From positions 19,840-83,839 of the forward strand of contig CBFICR010000004.1 of assembly GCA_965661105.1 (NCBI GenBank): a stretch of DNA of 64,000 nt, given 5' to 3'. The stretch's first letter is position 1. Each line of letters starts with the position of its first letter. The notes below the pieces were generated by a model, which made no database searches, was not told the DNA's origin, and saw only the letters and a list, made by a program, of their open reading frames with translations. Source of the stretch: Eutrophocola sp965661105 (GTDB lineage Bacteria; Pseudomonadota; Gammaproteobacteria; Pseudomonadales; Pseudohongiellaceae). Of this stretch, positions 8,717 through 18,557 are shown one piece after another. The position numbers were made by a program, and so were the translations under genes.

Positions 8717-10072
8717 ATGCAAACGCAGCAGGTAACACAAAAGATGAAAGTCGTGATCGGTCTTGGTAAGACCGGGCTTTCCTGTGCCCGTTACCTGGCC
8801 AGTCGCAATGAAAACTTCAAGGTGTTGGACACCAGAAAGAATCCGCCTGGACTGCAACAACTGAAAGCTGAATGTCCTGGAGTTGAACTCGAACTGGGTG
8901 AGTTTAATGCGCAGTCACTTAACAATGCTGCACAGTTGATTGTTAGTCCAGGCGTGGACCAAAAAATGCCAGTGATACAGAACGCCATCAAGCAGGGCGT
9001 TCAGGTGACTGGCGATGTGGATATTTTTGCCCGCTCAATAACAGCACCAATGATTGCCATCACAGGCTCCAATGCAAAAAGCACGGTAACGACATTGGTA
9101 GGTGAAATGGCAAAAGCTGAGGGGATAGATGTCGCTGTAGCAGGCAATATCGGACTACCGGTGCTGGATTTGTTGCAGCAGCCACCGGCCAGCCTGTATG
9201 TGCTCGAGCTGTCCAGTTTTCAACTGGAAACTACCAGTAACCTAGGTGCAAAAGTCGCAACGCTATTAAATCTGAGTCTGGATCATATGGACCGTTATGA
9301 CTCAATGGCTGATTACCGCAAGGCCAAGTTGCGAATATTCCAGAATTGTCAGCAAGCGGTGATCAACGATGATGACCCGTTATGCCAACCTGAGCTTCCC
9401 GCCAATGTTCGACAATGGCATTTTTCCATTGTTGATAATAGTGCTGCCAAATTTTCCCTGTTGAGACAGGATGATGGTCAGTACCTTGGCTTTAATCAGC
9501 AAGCACTGATGCCAGTAGCCGAGATGAAGATTGCTGGCAAACATAATGTTGCCAATGCCCTGGCAGCGGTGGCATTGGGTCATGCTGCCGGATTTTCCAT
9601 TGAGTCCATGCTTGCTACTTTAAAAAAGTTCCCCGGACTTCCTCATCGTTGTCAGTGGGTAGTGCAAAGGAAAGGTGTGGATTGGTACAACGATTCCAAG
9701 GGCACCAATGTAGGTGCCTGTATTGCAGCCGTTAATGGGCTGGGTGGCGATTTGGGTAAAGGGAAAATTATTTTACTGGCGGGTGGTCAGGGCAAAGGAG
9801 CTGACTTTGCTCCATTGGCTTACCCGCTGTCTATTTATGTGAAGCTGGCAATTCTGTTTGGAGAAGATGCCGCACTAATTGATCAGGCAGTAAATGGTTC
9901 AGTAATGACCATTACGGTCACTTCCCTTGAAGAAGCAGTCAGCATTGCTGAGGAAAAAGCCAATAGTGGAGATGCGGTATTACTCTCTCCCGCCTGCGCC
10001 AGTTTCGATATGTTCAGCAATTATGAAGAGCGTGGTGAAGCCTTTATTCATCATGTCGGGGAGCTGCACTAA
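8717..10072 (+). CDS. murD: UDP-MurNAc-L-alanine:D-glutamate ligase MurD
   Basis: MurD adds D-glutamate as the second residue of the peptidoglycan stem peptide. The 451-residue protein has an N-terminal Rossmann-like domain with VIGLGKTGLS near residue 13, the ATP-binding P-loop GSNAKSTVT near residue 118, and the NDSKGTN motif near residue 323. The true start may be the ATG nine codons downstream, since homologues begin close to the VIGLG strand. The stop is immediately followed by ftsW. Confidence 0.95.
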   Translation: MQTQQVTQKMKVVIGLGKTGLSCARYLASRNENFKVLDTRKNPPGLQQLKAECPGVELELGEFNAQSLNNAAQLIVSPGVDQKMPVIQNAIKQGVQVTGDVDIFARSITAPMIAITGSNAKSTVTTLVGEMAKAEGIDVAVAGNIGLPVLDLLQQPPASLYVLELSSFQLETTSNLGAKVATLLNLSLDHMDRYDSMADYRKAKLRIFQNCQQAVINDDDPLCQPELPANVRQWHFSIVDNSAAKFSLLRQDDGQYLGFNQQALMPVAEMKIAGKHNVANALAAVALGHAAGFSIESMLATLKKFPGLPHRCQWVVQRKGVDWYNDSKGTNVGACIAAVNGLGGDLGKGKIILLAGGQGKGADFAPLAYPLSIYVKLAILFGEDAALIDQAVNGSVMTITVTSLEEAVSIAEEKANSGDAVLLSPACASFDMFSNYEERGEAFIHHVGELH

Positions 10073-10073
10073 T

Positions 10074-11255
10074 ATGCAAGCGGTAACCCATCAACAGTTT
10101 CAAGCACGCCCCTATTACGGTGATAGCTGGCTTATTATTCTTGCCATGCTCCTGGTATTCGTGGGTCTTATCATGATGACCTCGGCATCCGTGGAAATAG
10201 GTGAAAGTCTGCATCAGGATCCATTCTATTACTTCAAGCGCCAGTTGATATTCATTCTGTTAGGTCTGACAGGCGCGGTAATCACATTCCAGATTCCCCT
10301 GCTGTGGTGGCAAAAAGGCAGTTATGGTCTTTTCATTATCACCTTGCTCCTGTTATCACTGGTTCTGGTTCCTGGCGTGGGCTATACAGCAGGTGGCGGT
10401 ACGCGCTGGATAAATATCGGCTTTATGACTCTGCAGGTTTCCGAACCATCAAAAATTCTCATTGTATTTTTTATGGCTGGGTTGCTGAGCAGACAACATG
10501 ACCTTATCTGTAATAGCCTGAAGGGATTCCTGCTGCCTTTTGCGCTGATGTCCTTACCTGTTTTGCTATTGTTACTTGAGCCCGATTTTGGCGCAGTAGT
10601 AGTCATCATGTTTGCCGTGATGGCGATGCTTTTTCTTGCCGGTGCCCGTTTCTGGCATTTCCTTTTGTCAGCCATCCTGTTACTTGGCGCTGGCTCTGCA
10701 ATGATTTTTACCTCTGCTTATCGCATGCGCAGAGTGACTTCCTATCTGCAGGCACTCAAAGATCCTTTTCATGAAGATATTGTTTTTGATTCCGGCTATC
10801 AGTTGGCCCAGGCGCTGATTGGTTTTGGTCGTGGTGAATGGCTGGGCATGGGCCTGGGTAACAGTATCCAGAAAATGTATTTCCTGCCTGACGGTCATAC
10901 GGATTTCATTATTGCCATCATTGCCGAAGAGCTTGGCGTAATCAGCGTCCTTGCCCTGTTACTTCTATTTACTGCGTTTATTTCCAGAACACTGCTCATT
11001 GCAAGAAGAAACGAGACAAATGGAAACTTTTTTGCTGCCTATGCCGCCTATGGTTTTGCTTTTATTTTTGTTGCCCAGGTGGCTATTAATGTTTGTGTCA
11101 ATGTCGGCTTATTGCCAAACAAGGGATTGACACTGCCGTTTATCAGTTATGGCGGTTCGAGCCTGCTTACCTGCATGGCCATGGTGGCGATATTACTCAG
11201 AATTGATATTGAGAATCATCAGACAGGAGGCAGGAAAGCCAGCGTTCGCGTCTGA
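10074..11255 (+). CDS. ftsW: Septal peptidoglycan glycosyltransferase FtsW
   Basis: FtsW is the SEDS-family polymerase that builds septal glycan strands from lipid II with FtsI. The 393-residue product has about ten transmembrane segments and the conserved stretches AGGGTRWINIG near residue 106, EPDFGAVVV near 170, and GHTDFIIAIIAEELG near 270. PFISYGGSSLL lies near the C-terminus. The frame stays open upstream into murD, but the ATG at 10074, one base after the murD stop, gives the family N-terminus. Confidence 0.95.
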   Translation: MQAVTHQQFQARPYYGDSWLIILAMLLVFVGLIMMTSASVEIGESLHQDPFYYFKRQLIFILLGLTGAVITFQIPLLWWQKGSYGLFIITLLLLSLVLVPGVGYTAGGGTRWINIGFMTLQVSEPSKILIVFFMAGLLSRQHDLICNSLKGFLLPFALMSLPVLLLLLEPDFGAVVVIMFAVMAMLFLAGARFWHFLLSAILLLGAGSAMIFTSAYRMRRVTSYLQALKDPFHEDIVFDSGYQLAQALIGFGRGEWLGMGLGNSIQKMYFLPDGHTDFIIAIIAEELGVISVLALLLLFTAFISRTLLIARRNETNGNFFAAYAAYGFAFIFVAQVAINVCVNVGLLPNKGLTLPFISYGGSSLLTCMAMVAILLRIDIENHQTGGRKASVRV

Positions 11256-11266
11256 GCAGAATAGAA

Positions 11267-12439
11267 ATGAGCATGGATACCAATAACAGAAAAATACTTA
11301 TTATGGCCGGAGGCACAGGCGGACATGTGTTCCCTGCGTTGAGTATTGCTGAATATCTGTTGTCCAGAGGCGTACAGGTTGAATGGCTGGGTACCCGTAA
11401 AGGGCTTGAAGCTACAGTAATTTCTGAAACAGATATTCCCTTGCACTTTATTTCCATTGCCGGGCTCAGGGGAACGAGTCTGCTGAAAAAACTCCTGTCA
11501 CCCCTGCTTATTTTCGTGGCGGTGCTGCAATCCATTCGCAAGCTTATCCAGATCAAACCTGGTTGCGTTCTTGGCATGGGCGGATTTGTTACCGGGCCGG
11601 GTGGGCTTGCTGCCTGGCTACTGGGGAAAAAACTGCTGATTCATGAACAAAATGCTATTGCCGGTTTTACCAATCAAATGTTGTTCCCGCTGGCCTCAAC
11701 TGTGATGGAAGCTTTTCCGGGGGCTTTTGAGAGAAAGCGGGAAATTACCCGCAACCGTTTACTGAAATCATTTATCAAGCCTGGCAATACCGTTGTGGTG
11801 GGTAACCCGGTACGAAAGGAAATTTCTGACATTGGTTTGCATAAGATAAAGGCCGTAACAGGGCAATCTTGCGGAGTTTCTATTGGAGATAAATTGCACA
11901 TCCTTGTAATTGGGGGAAGTCTGGGAGCGGTTGCGATTAACAAAACCATTCCAGCCATGCTGGCATTGTTGTCTGAACAGCAGCGACCTGAAATTCTGCA
12001 TCAATGTGGCAGCAAAAATCTTGAACAAACGCTGGCATTTTATAGCGAGCATAAGGTGGATACCGGAAATACGATTCAGGTTCAGCCTTTTATAGAAAAC
12101 ATGGCAAATGCCTATTCCTGGGCGGACATTATTATCGCCCGCGCCGGTGCCATGACAGTGTCAGAAATTGCGGCAGCAGGACTGGCCTCCATTCTCATTC
12201 CCTATCCTTTTGCGGTGGATGATCATCAGACTGAAAATGCCGGCTTTTTGGCGCTTGCCGGCGCTGCAGAAGTGATTCAGCAGAAAGATCTCACCCCTGA
12301 TGCTCTACTTGCTCTGGTGCAGAAATTTGCCATGGATGACGAAATTCTGCAGCAGGCATCCAGCAAGGCATTGGCAGCAGGCAGGCCTGATGCTACTGAA
12401 AAGGCTGCCTTACTGTGCATGGAGGCTTCCTATGTCTGA
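11267..12439 (+). CDS. murG: UDP-GlcNAc:lipid I N-acetylglucosaminyltransferase MurG
   Basis: MurG is a peripheral membrane glycosyltransferase that converts lipid I to lipid II. The 390-residue protein has the glycine-rich loop GGTGGHVFPALS near residue 16, the conserved HEQNAIAG near residue 126, and GGSLGA near residue 217. The UDP-sugar binding region RAGAMTVSEIAAAG lies near residue 290. The product is somewhat longer than E. coli MurG because of a segment before GGSLG. The end overlaps the murC start by 8 bp. Confidence 0.96.
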   Translation: MSMDTNNRKILIMAGGTGGHVFPALSIAEYLLSRGVQVEWLGTRKGLEATVISETDIPLHFISIAGLRGTSLLKKLLSPLLIFVAVLQSIRKLIQIKPGCVLGMGGFVTGPGGLAAWLLGKKLLIHEQNAIAGFTNQMLFPLASTVMEAFPGAFERKREITRNRLLKSFIKPGNTVVVGNPVRKEISDIGLHKIKAVTGQSCGVSIGDKLHILVIGGSLGAVAINKTIPAMLALLSEQQRPEILHQCGSKNLEQTLAFYSEHKVDTGNTIQVQPFIENMANAYSWADIIIARAGAMTVSEIAAAGLASILIPYPFAVDDHQTENAGFLALAGAAEVIQQKDLTPDALLALVQKFAMDDEILQQASSKALAAGRPDATEKAALLCMEASYV

Positions 12440-13874
12440 AGCAGGTCGTCACGTCATGCGCAGAAGTGACATCCCGGAAATGCGCCGTATTCGCAGAATT
12501 CATTTTGTCGGTATCGGTGGCGCGGGTATGAGTGGCATTGCTGAAGTGCTGCTAAATCAGGGTTATGAAATCAGTGGTTCAGACATCGCTGCTTCAACGG
12601 TCACTGAGCGTCTGGAATCATTTGGCGCGATTATTTTTATTGGGCATGAAGCGGCCAATATTGAAGGGGCCAGCGTCGTGGTTGTGTCCAGTGCTATTGA
12701 TCAGAGCAATGAAGAAATGCTTGAGGCGATTAACCTCAGAATTCCGATTATCAGACGCGCTGAGATGCTTGCTGAGTTGATGCGCTATCGACATGCCATT
12801 GTCATTGCCGGAACCCATGGCAAGACCACAACAACCAGTCTGGTGGCGACCCTGCTGGCTCAGGGCAACATGGATCCGACCTACATTATTGGCGGCATAC
12901 TTAATGGTGCAGGCACCAATGCCAAGCTTGGCGCCAGTCATATTATGGTAGCGGAAGCTGATGAGAGCGATGCCTCATTCCTGCACTTGCAGCCCATGGT
13001 TGCCATTGTCACCAATATAGATGAAGACCATATGGTCACTTATGACGGTGATTTCGAGAAGCTCAAACAAACCTTTGTAGAATTTTTGCACAACCTGCCA
13101 TTTTATGGCCTTGCCGTGTTGTGTATTGATGATCCTGTAATCCAGGAACTATTACCAAAAATATCGCGACCGGTTATTACCTATGGCCAATCTGATCAGG
13201 CTGATTTCCATATTCATGATATTGATCAGGAAGGTAATGTCAGCCGATTCAAGCTTACCCGCCCCGACAATCATGCACAGCTTGATCTGACACTGAATAT
13301 GCCGGGCATCCATAACGTACTGAATGCTACTGCAGCTATTGCGGTAGCAACTGATGAAGGTATGTCGGATGAAGATATTGTGGTGGGACTCGAAGGATTT
13401 AGTGGAGTCGGTCGTCGTTTTGATATCAAGGAACCACTGCTTATTGAAAGCGGAGAAGTCATGCTGGTGGATGACTATGGGCATCATCCTACCGAGGTGG
13501 CGGCCACTATTAAGGCCATTCGAACCGGTTGGCCGGAGAAAAGGCTGGTCATGATTTACCAGCCCCATCGTTATAGCAGAACCCATGATCTTTATGATGC
13601 TTTTGTTGATGTCCTCTCCGAAGTCGATTTGCTATTGCTTCTTGAAGTGTATGCCGCAGGTGAAATGCCTATCCGGGGTGCAGACAGCAGAAGCCTGTGT
13701 CGCAGTATCAGGCAGCGCGGACAACTTGATCCGGTTTATGTGAAGGATCAGGCAGATATCAGAAGTGTACTGAAAGACGTGCTGCTCAATGATGACATTT
13801 TGCTGACCCAGGGCGCTGGCAGTATTGGTGTTCTGTCGCGAGAGTTGTCCAGGGATGGCTTGGGATATGAATGA
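12432..13874 (+). CDS. murC: UDP-MurNAc:L-alanine ligase MurC
   Basis: MurC attaches L-alanine to UDP-MurNAc, the first peptide step of wall synthesis. The ATG at 12432 is preceded by GGAGG at 12421 and gives 480 residues. The N-terminal HFVGIGGAGMSGIAEVL (near 24) and P-loop GTHGKTTTTS (near 130) are diagnostic, and DDYGHHPTEV near residue 349 is typical of MurC. The open frame extends upstream inside murG, but that extension has no family similarity. murB, its usual partner in enteric bacteria, is not here; ddl follows directly. Confidence 0.96.
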   Translation: MSEAGRHVMRRSDIPEMRRIRRIHFVGIGGAGMSGIAEVLLNQGYEISGSDIAASTVTERLESFGAIIFIGHEAANIEGASVVVVSSAIDQSNEEMLEAINLRIPIIRRAEMLAELMRYRHAIVIAGTHGKTTTTSLVATLLAQGNMDPTYIIGGILNGAGTNAKLGASHIMVAEADESDASFLHLQPMVAIVTNIDEDHMVTYDGDFEKLKQTFVEFLHNLPFYGLAVLCIDDPVIQELLPKISRPVITYGQSDQADFHIHDIDQEGNVSRFKLTRPDNHAQLDLTLNMPGIHNVLNATAAIAVATDEGMSDEDIVVGLEGFSGVGRRFDIKEPLLIESGEVMLVDDYGHHPTEVAATIKAIRTGWPEKRLVMIYQPHRYSRTHDLYDAFVDVLSEVDLLLLLEVYAAGEMPIRGADSRSLCRSIRQRGQLDPVYVKDQADIRSVLKDVLLNDDILLTQGAGSIGVLSRELSRDGLGYE

Positions 13875-14814
13875 TATGAGCGGATATGAGCCCGAAGCTT
13901 TTGGCAAGGTCGCTGTGCTGATGGGAGGCGACTCGGCGGAACGGGAAATTTCTCTAATGAGTGGTGGCGCAGTTCTTGAGTCACTGTTGAGAAGCGGGGT
14001 AGATGCGACCGGTGTCGATTTTACCAATGGCAAGGTGTTGGCAAGTTTGTCTGAAAACGGTTTTGACCGGGTTTTTATCATGTTACATGGCCGCAAAGGT
14101 GAGGATGGCAAAGTGCAGGGAGCCCTGGAATTAATGAATATTCCCTACACGGGTAGTGGCGTGCTGGCGTCTGCTCTTGCCATGGATAAAGTGCGTTGCA
14201 AACACATCTGGCAAAGTCTCGGTTTGAATACACCGCCATTTGTCATGCTTGATGAGACAACAGATTTGGACAGGGTTATTGCTGAATTGGGGCCTGTATT
14301 TGTAAAGCCGGTAAAGGAAGGCTCCAGTATCGGAATTTCCAGAGCGAATGATGGAGCACAACTGCAACAGGCATTTGTCCATGCCAGTAAGTTTGACAAG
14401 GACGTTATCGCAGAAAGGTTTGTTGATGGACCTGAATACACAGTCGCCATTCTTGGAGACACTGTTCTGCCTGCAGTAGGTATGAGAGCAAGTAACGAAT
14501 TTTATGATTATCAGGCTAAATATTTTTCTGATGAGACGCAATATTTTTGCCCCAGCGACCTGGGAAGTGAAGATGAAAAAAATCTCGCCAGTTTGGCAAT
14601 GCAGGCATATCAGGCAGTCGGTTGTGAGGGCTGGGGCAGAGTGGATGTGATGCGAGATAGTGGTGGAGTTTTCTGGCTACTGGAAGTAAATACCGTGCCC
14701 GGAATGACAGATCACAGTCTTGTGCCCATGGCAGCAAAACAGGCGGGAATAAATTTTGACGAACTGGTGCTGGAAATTCTGGCTACCAGTGATAGTGGCC
14801 GGGAGAGGGATTAA
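13867..14814 (+). CDS. ddl: D-alanine:D-alanine ligase
   Basis: This ATP-grasp enzyme makes the D-Ala-D-Ala dipeptide used by MurF. Motifs include VLMGGDSAEREIS near the N-terminus, MLHGRKGEDG, VKPVKEGSSIG and the metal-binding LEVNTVPGMTDHS near the C-terminus. Three in-frame ATGs lie close together at 13855, 13867 and 13876. The middle one has TTGGGA just upstream and overlaps murC by 8 bp, giving 315 residues; the exact start is uncertain by four codons either way. The cluster position corresponds to ddlB of other gammaproteobacteria. Confidence 0.93.
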   Translation: MNDMSGYEPEAFGKVAVLMGGDSAEREISLMSGGAVLESLLRSGVDATGVDFTNGKVLASLSENGFDRVFIMLHGRKGEDGKVQGALELMNIPYTGSGVLASALAMDKVRCKHIWQSLGLNTPPFVMLDETTDLDRVIAELGPVFVKPVKEGSSIGISRANDGAQLQQAFVHASKFDKDVIAERFVDGPEYTVAILGDTVLPAVGMRASNEFYDYQAKYFSDETQYFCPSDLGSEDEKNLASLAMQAYQAVGCEGWGRVDVMRDSGGVFWLLEVNTVPGMTDHSLVPMAAKQAGINFDELVLEILATSDSGRERD

Positions 14815-14816
14815 GC

Positions 14817-15632
14817 ATGGAAATTCTGATGCCGGGTAAAAAACGCAATAGAAACAGAAGTGGCGCCAGCGTAAAGGTAAAAAATGTCAGACCACCTCGA
14901 CAGTTCAATCGTGGTTTGTTGTGGAAAGTCATGTTTGCGCTGATTTTTGCCGGGGTGCTTGGCTATGGAGTGATGACTACGCCGAAGGTAGTGGAAACGG
15001 TTAGTAATCAGCGCGTGGAACATGTCCTTATTGAAGGAAAGGTTAACTATATTTCAGAACAGGAAGTACTGGCTGCTGTTAATAGTTTCATCAGTGAAAG
15101 CCTGTTGCTGGTAGATATGCAGGAAATCAAGAAAGTGCTGGAAACCATGCCCTGGATTCGCTCGGTAACCATACGTCGGGAATGGCCGGACACTATGGTG
15201 CTGAACATTATTGAGGAAAAGGCAATTGCCCGCTGGGGAGAAAAACGCCTGTTAAACCAGGATGGCGCAATCATAGCTCCGAATAACATCATTGGTCTTG
15301 AAAGTCTGGCAATACTGTCAGGCCCTGCGGGGACTGAAAGGAAAGTGATGGAGCAATATCAGTTGTTCAGCCAGTTGCTGTATCAGCGGGGATTGAAAAT
15401 TGCAGAGCTGGACCTGAACGAACGTGCTGCCTGGAAGCTGACTCTTGTGAATGGTGTGCAAGTCAACATTGGCAAGTCGCAGTTGATGGAAAAAATGAGA
15501 AGGTTTGTGGATTTTGCAGAAGCCTCCCTGATTGAACAGATGGATGAAATTGAATCAATCGATTTGCGGTACACCAGCGGTATAGCAGTAAAAACTAAAG
15601 AAAATAATCTCTCAGAGGTGGTCTCGCTATGA
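14817..15632 (+). CDS. ftsQ: Cell division protein FtsQ
   Basis: FtsQ is the bitopic divisome scaffold that recruits FtsL and FtsB. The 271-residue product has a very basic cytoplasmic N-terminus, one membrane helix at about residues 38-57, and a periplasmic POTRA domain beginning VEHVLIEGKVNYIS near residue 65. The FtsQ domain follows, with MPWIRSVTIRREWPDT near residue 110. The gene starts 2 bp after ddl with GGAGAGGG upstream. Its stop overlaps a possible ftsA start in an ATGA. Confidence 0.93.
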   Translation: MEILMPGKKRNRNRSGASVKVKNVRPPRQFNRGLLWKVMFALIFAGVLGYGVMTTPKVVETVSNQRVEHVLIEGKVNYISEQEVLAAVNSFISESLLLVDMQEIKKVLETMPWIRSVTIRREWPDTMVLNIIEEKAIARWGEKRLLNQDGAIIAPNNIIGLESLAILSGPAGTERKVMEQYQLFSQLLYQRGLKIAELDLNERAAWKLTLVNGVQVNIGKSQLMEKMRRFVDFAEASLIEQMDEIESIDLRYTSGIAVKTKENNLSEVVSL

Positions 15633-15670
15633 CCAGATTTCAACAAATGAATAAGAAGGAGTTGCTTCCA

Positions 15671-16903
15671 ATGAGTAACTTGAGTGGCGGAAATATGATA
15701 GTGGGTCTGGATATCGGGACATCCAAAGTTGTGGCCATTGTCGGCGAGATAAACGAGGAAGGCGGACTCAATATAGTCGGTATCGGCCGACACAAATCAC
15801 GTGGCCTGAAGAAGGGCACCGTGGTGAATATTGAGTCCACTGTTCAGTCAATCCAGCGCGCAGTGGAAGAAGCCGAACTGATGGCAGGATGTCAGATTCA
15901 TTCAGTTTACGCGGGTATTGCCGGCAGTCATGTACGTAGCATGAATTCACATGGCATCGTCGCAATTCGTGATAAAGAAGTTTATGCCGCTGACATTGAA
16001 CGGGTTATTGATGCAGCCCAGGCGGTAGCGATACCTGCTGACCAGAAAGTGCTTCATATATTACCCCAGGAATACATTATCGATTCCCAGGAAGGTGTGA
16101 AGGAGCCTTTGGGAATGTCCGGAGTGAGACTGGAAGCCAAAGTGCATCTGGTGACGTGTGCCACTAATGCTGCACAGAATATTGAAAAGTGCATCAAACG
16201 CTGTGGTCTTGAGACTGATGAAATCATTCTCGAACAATTGGCCTCGAGTTATTCAGTATTAACCGAGGACGAAAAGGAACTCGGTGTTTGTATCGTTGAT
16301 ATCGGTGGTGGCACTACTGATATTGCTATTTTCACAGAAGGGGCAATCAGACATACCGGTGTTATTCCAATAGCCGGTGATCAGGTGACCAATGACATAG
16401 CAATGGCGTTGCGAACACCCACTGAACACGCCGAAGAACTGAAAATAAAGTATGCCTGCGCGTTATCACAACTTGCCAGTGCGGATGACATGATCAAGGT
16501 CCCCAGTGTCGGGGAGCGTCCCCCCAGGGAATTATCGCGTCAGGCCCTGGCCGATGTTGTTGAGCCGCGCTATGACGAACTGTTTCATTTGATTCAGTCA
16601 GAAATCAGACAAAGCGGATATGAAGAAATGCTGGCAGCCGGCATGGTCTTCACTGGCGGTACCAGCAAGATGGAAGGTGTCGCTGAGTTGGCAGAGGAAA
16701 TTTTCCATATGCCAGTACGAATTGGTATGCCCGTAGACGTGAATGGGCTGGTGGACATCGTCAGAAATCCTACCTATTCAACAGCAGTTGGTTTGCTTCT
16801 TTATGGCATGAAACAGGCGCAGGAAAGAGAAGGCAGTGTGGTCAGAGAGCCCGGTATTACGCTTTTTGACCGGGTAAAAAGTTTATTTAGCAGTGAAGAC
16901 TGA
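15671..16903 (+). CDS. ftsA: Cell division protein FtsA
   Basis: FtsA is an actin-like ATPase that tethers FtsZ filaments to the membrane through a C-terminal amphipathic helix. The actin-fold phosphate loops VGLDIGTSKVVA near the N-terminus and VDIGGGTTDIAIF near residue 210 are intact. GGTSKMEG lies near residue 331, and the C-terminal FDRVKSLF is the likely membrane-targeting helix. I chose the ATG at 15671 because AAGGAG precedes it by about 9 bp, giving 410 residues. An in-frame ATG at 15629, overlapping the ftsQ stop, would add 14 residues. Confidence 0.94.
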   Translation: MSNLSGGNMIVGLDIGTSKVVAIVGEINEEGGLNIVGIGRHKSRGLKKGTVVNIESTVQSIQRAVEEAELMAGCQIHSVYAGIAGSHVRSMNSHGIVAIRDKEVYAADIERVIDAAQAVAIPADQKVLHILPQEYIIDSQEGVKEPLGMSGVRLEAKVHLVTCATNAAQNIEKCIKRCGLETDEIILEQLASSYSVLTEDEKELGVCIVDIGGGTTDIAIFTEGAIRHTGVIPIAGDQVTNDIAMALRTPTEHAEELKIKYACALSQLASADDMIKVPSVGERPPRELSRQALADVVEPRYDELFHLIQSEIRQSGYEEMLAAGMVFTGGTSKMEGVAELAEEIFHMPVRIGMPVDVNGLVDIVRNPTYSTAVGLLLYGMKQAQEREGSVVREPGITLFDRVKSLFSSED

Positions 16904-16969
16904 GTAATCAGTCAAACAAATCATTAATTTTTTTAACTTCAAGGTGGAACCCAAAAGGGGGTAAATGAA

Positions 16970-18157
16970 ATGTTCGAAATAATCGACAATGTTGCTCAAA
17001 CAGCAGTCATAAAAGTAATTGGTGTTGGCGGAGGCGGTGGTAACGCCGTGCAGCACATGATTAAAAACACCATTGATGGTGTAGAGTTCATCTGTGCCAA
17101 TACTGATGCCCAGGCATTGGACAGGATGGAGACCAAGCTCAATTTGCAATTGGGGGGTACCATCACCAAGGGATTGGGTGCAGGTGCGAATCCGGAAATC
17201 GGCCGACAGGCAGCACTTGAAGACCGCGACAGGATTCGGGAAATTATTTCCGGCGCTGACATGGTCTTCATCACCGCAGGCATGGGTGGTGGAACCGGTA
17301 CTGGTGGTGCTCCGGTGGTTGCCGAGATTGCCAGGGAAATGGGCATTCTTACCGTTGCAGTCATTACCAAACCGTTTCCTTTTGAGGGTCGCAAGCGAAT
17401 GGCTATCGCCGAACAGGGTATCAGGGAACTTGCAGAGCATGTTGACTCTCTAATAACCATACCCAATGAAAAACTGATGGATGTTCTGGGTAAAGGAGCG
17501 ACTTTACTGGATGCGTTCAGTGCCGCCAATGATGTGCTTTCCGGTGCTGTCAAAGGGATTGCTGATCTTATTATGCGTCCGGGCATGATTAACGTGGATT
17601 TTGCCGATGTTAGTACAGTGATGTCCGAAATGGGTATGGCAATGATGGGAACCGGTTACGCCAAGGGTGAGAACCGGGCGGTTGAAGCAGCTGAAGCAGC
17701 CATTCGCAGCCCATTACTTGAAGATGTGAATCTCCAGGGTGCCCGTGGCATTCTGATCAATATCACTGCTGGTGAGGATTTGACGCTGGGAGAATTTTCC
17801 CAGGTCGGCGATACCATTTCCGAGTTTGCTTCCGAGCAGGCAATTGTTGTGGTTGGGACTGTTATTGATCCTTCATTGAAAGATGAGTTGATTGTGACCG
17901 TTGTGGCGACAGGTCTGGGTGGGGTGCAGGTTGAAAAGCCTACCAAGGTGGTAGATAACACAATGAAGAACCCCAGAACGGCTGATTTTCACACACTGGA
18001 CAGGCCTGCTGTGATGCGCAAGAAGGAAGCAGTTAAAGCACATGGTGCCAGTGAAGAGCGGCAGGAAGAAAGACACTCCATGCCCAAGGCGGTTGGGGCT
18101 GATTCAGATATGGATTTTCTGGATATTCCGGCTTTTCTGCGCAAGCAGGCTGACTAG
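16970..18157 (+). CDS. ftsZ: Cell division GTPase FtsZ
   Basis: FtsZ is the tubulin homologue that forms the cytokinetic ring. The 395-residue protein has the GTP-binding tubulin signature GGGTGTGGAPVV near residue 104, an intact T7 loop region with NVDFADV near 205, a variable linker, and the conserved C-terminal peptide FLDIPAFLRKQ that binds FtsA and ZipA. A strong GGGGGT ribosome site precedes the ATG. The 66-bp gap after ftsA could hold a promoter, but none is clear. Confidence 0.98.
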   Translation: MFEIIDNVAQTAVIKVIGVGGGGGNAVQHMIKNTIDGVEFICANTDAQALDRMETKLNLQLGGTITKGLGAGANPEIGRQAALEDRDRIREIISGADMVFITAGMGGGTGTGGAPVVAEIAREMGILTVAVITKPFPFEGRKRMAIAEQGIRELAEHVDSLITIPNEKLMDVLGKGATLLDAFSAANDVLSGAVKGIADLIMRPGMINVDFADVSTVMSEMGMAMMGTGYAKGENRAVEAAEAAIRSPLLEDVNLQGARGILINITAGEDLTLGEFSQVGDTISEFASEQAIVVVGTVIDPSLKDELIVTVVATGLGGVQVEKPTKVVDNTMKNPRTADFHTLDRPAVMRKKEAVKAHGASEERQEERHSMPKAVGADSDMDFLDIPAFLRKQAD

Positions 18158-18557
18158 TAGCCGTTAGTAGTTAAATAAAGATTGCAGGGTTCAGGTATTG
18201 GTTGTTTTTGGGCTGGAAGCAGAAAGTTATTTTACAAATCCCGTAGACACGGGGGCTTCGGCTATTGGTGAAAGTGCGGGTTTTTGGTAAGATGCGCGTT
18301 TTCCCGACAACCTTGCTCAAATACCTGCAAGAATATAATAAGAAGCAGCAGCAAAAGCATTAATAGTGGCAAAATAACAGCATTTGCAGCACTTTTTCTG
18401 TATCGGGTGCAATCAGGGTTTTTGCTCCAGATGTGATACAAGCCTCTTGCTTGCCAGACGAGCAGGGGAGTAGAAAGTGGCGTGAATAAAATTGTCGTGT
18501 GAAATGACTTTGGGGGTGAACGGTCATTAACAACCAAGGTAACAGTGAGAGCGATCA
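18158..18557 (+). promoter_or_regulatory. lpxC leader region with candidate sigma70 promoter at 18265-18293
   Basis: This 400-bp stretch holds no convincing gene. A promoter is visible: TTGGTG at 18265-18270, a 17-bp spacer, then TAAGAT at 18288-18293. It would start RNA near 18300 and leave an lpxC leader of about 258 bases. A small hairpin, CCCGT/ACGGG near 18240-18253, lies upstream of it without a T-tract. Confidence 0.5.

Noticed and set aside
9927..10073. N-terminal extension of FtsW inside murD
   Set aside because: The frame is open but the extension does not look like FtsW, and the ATG at 10074 directly after the murD stop gives the family N-terminus.
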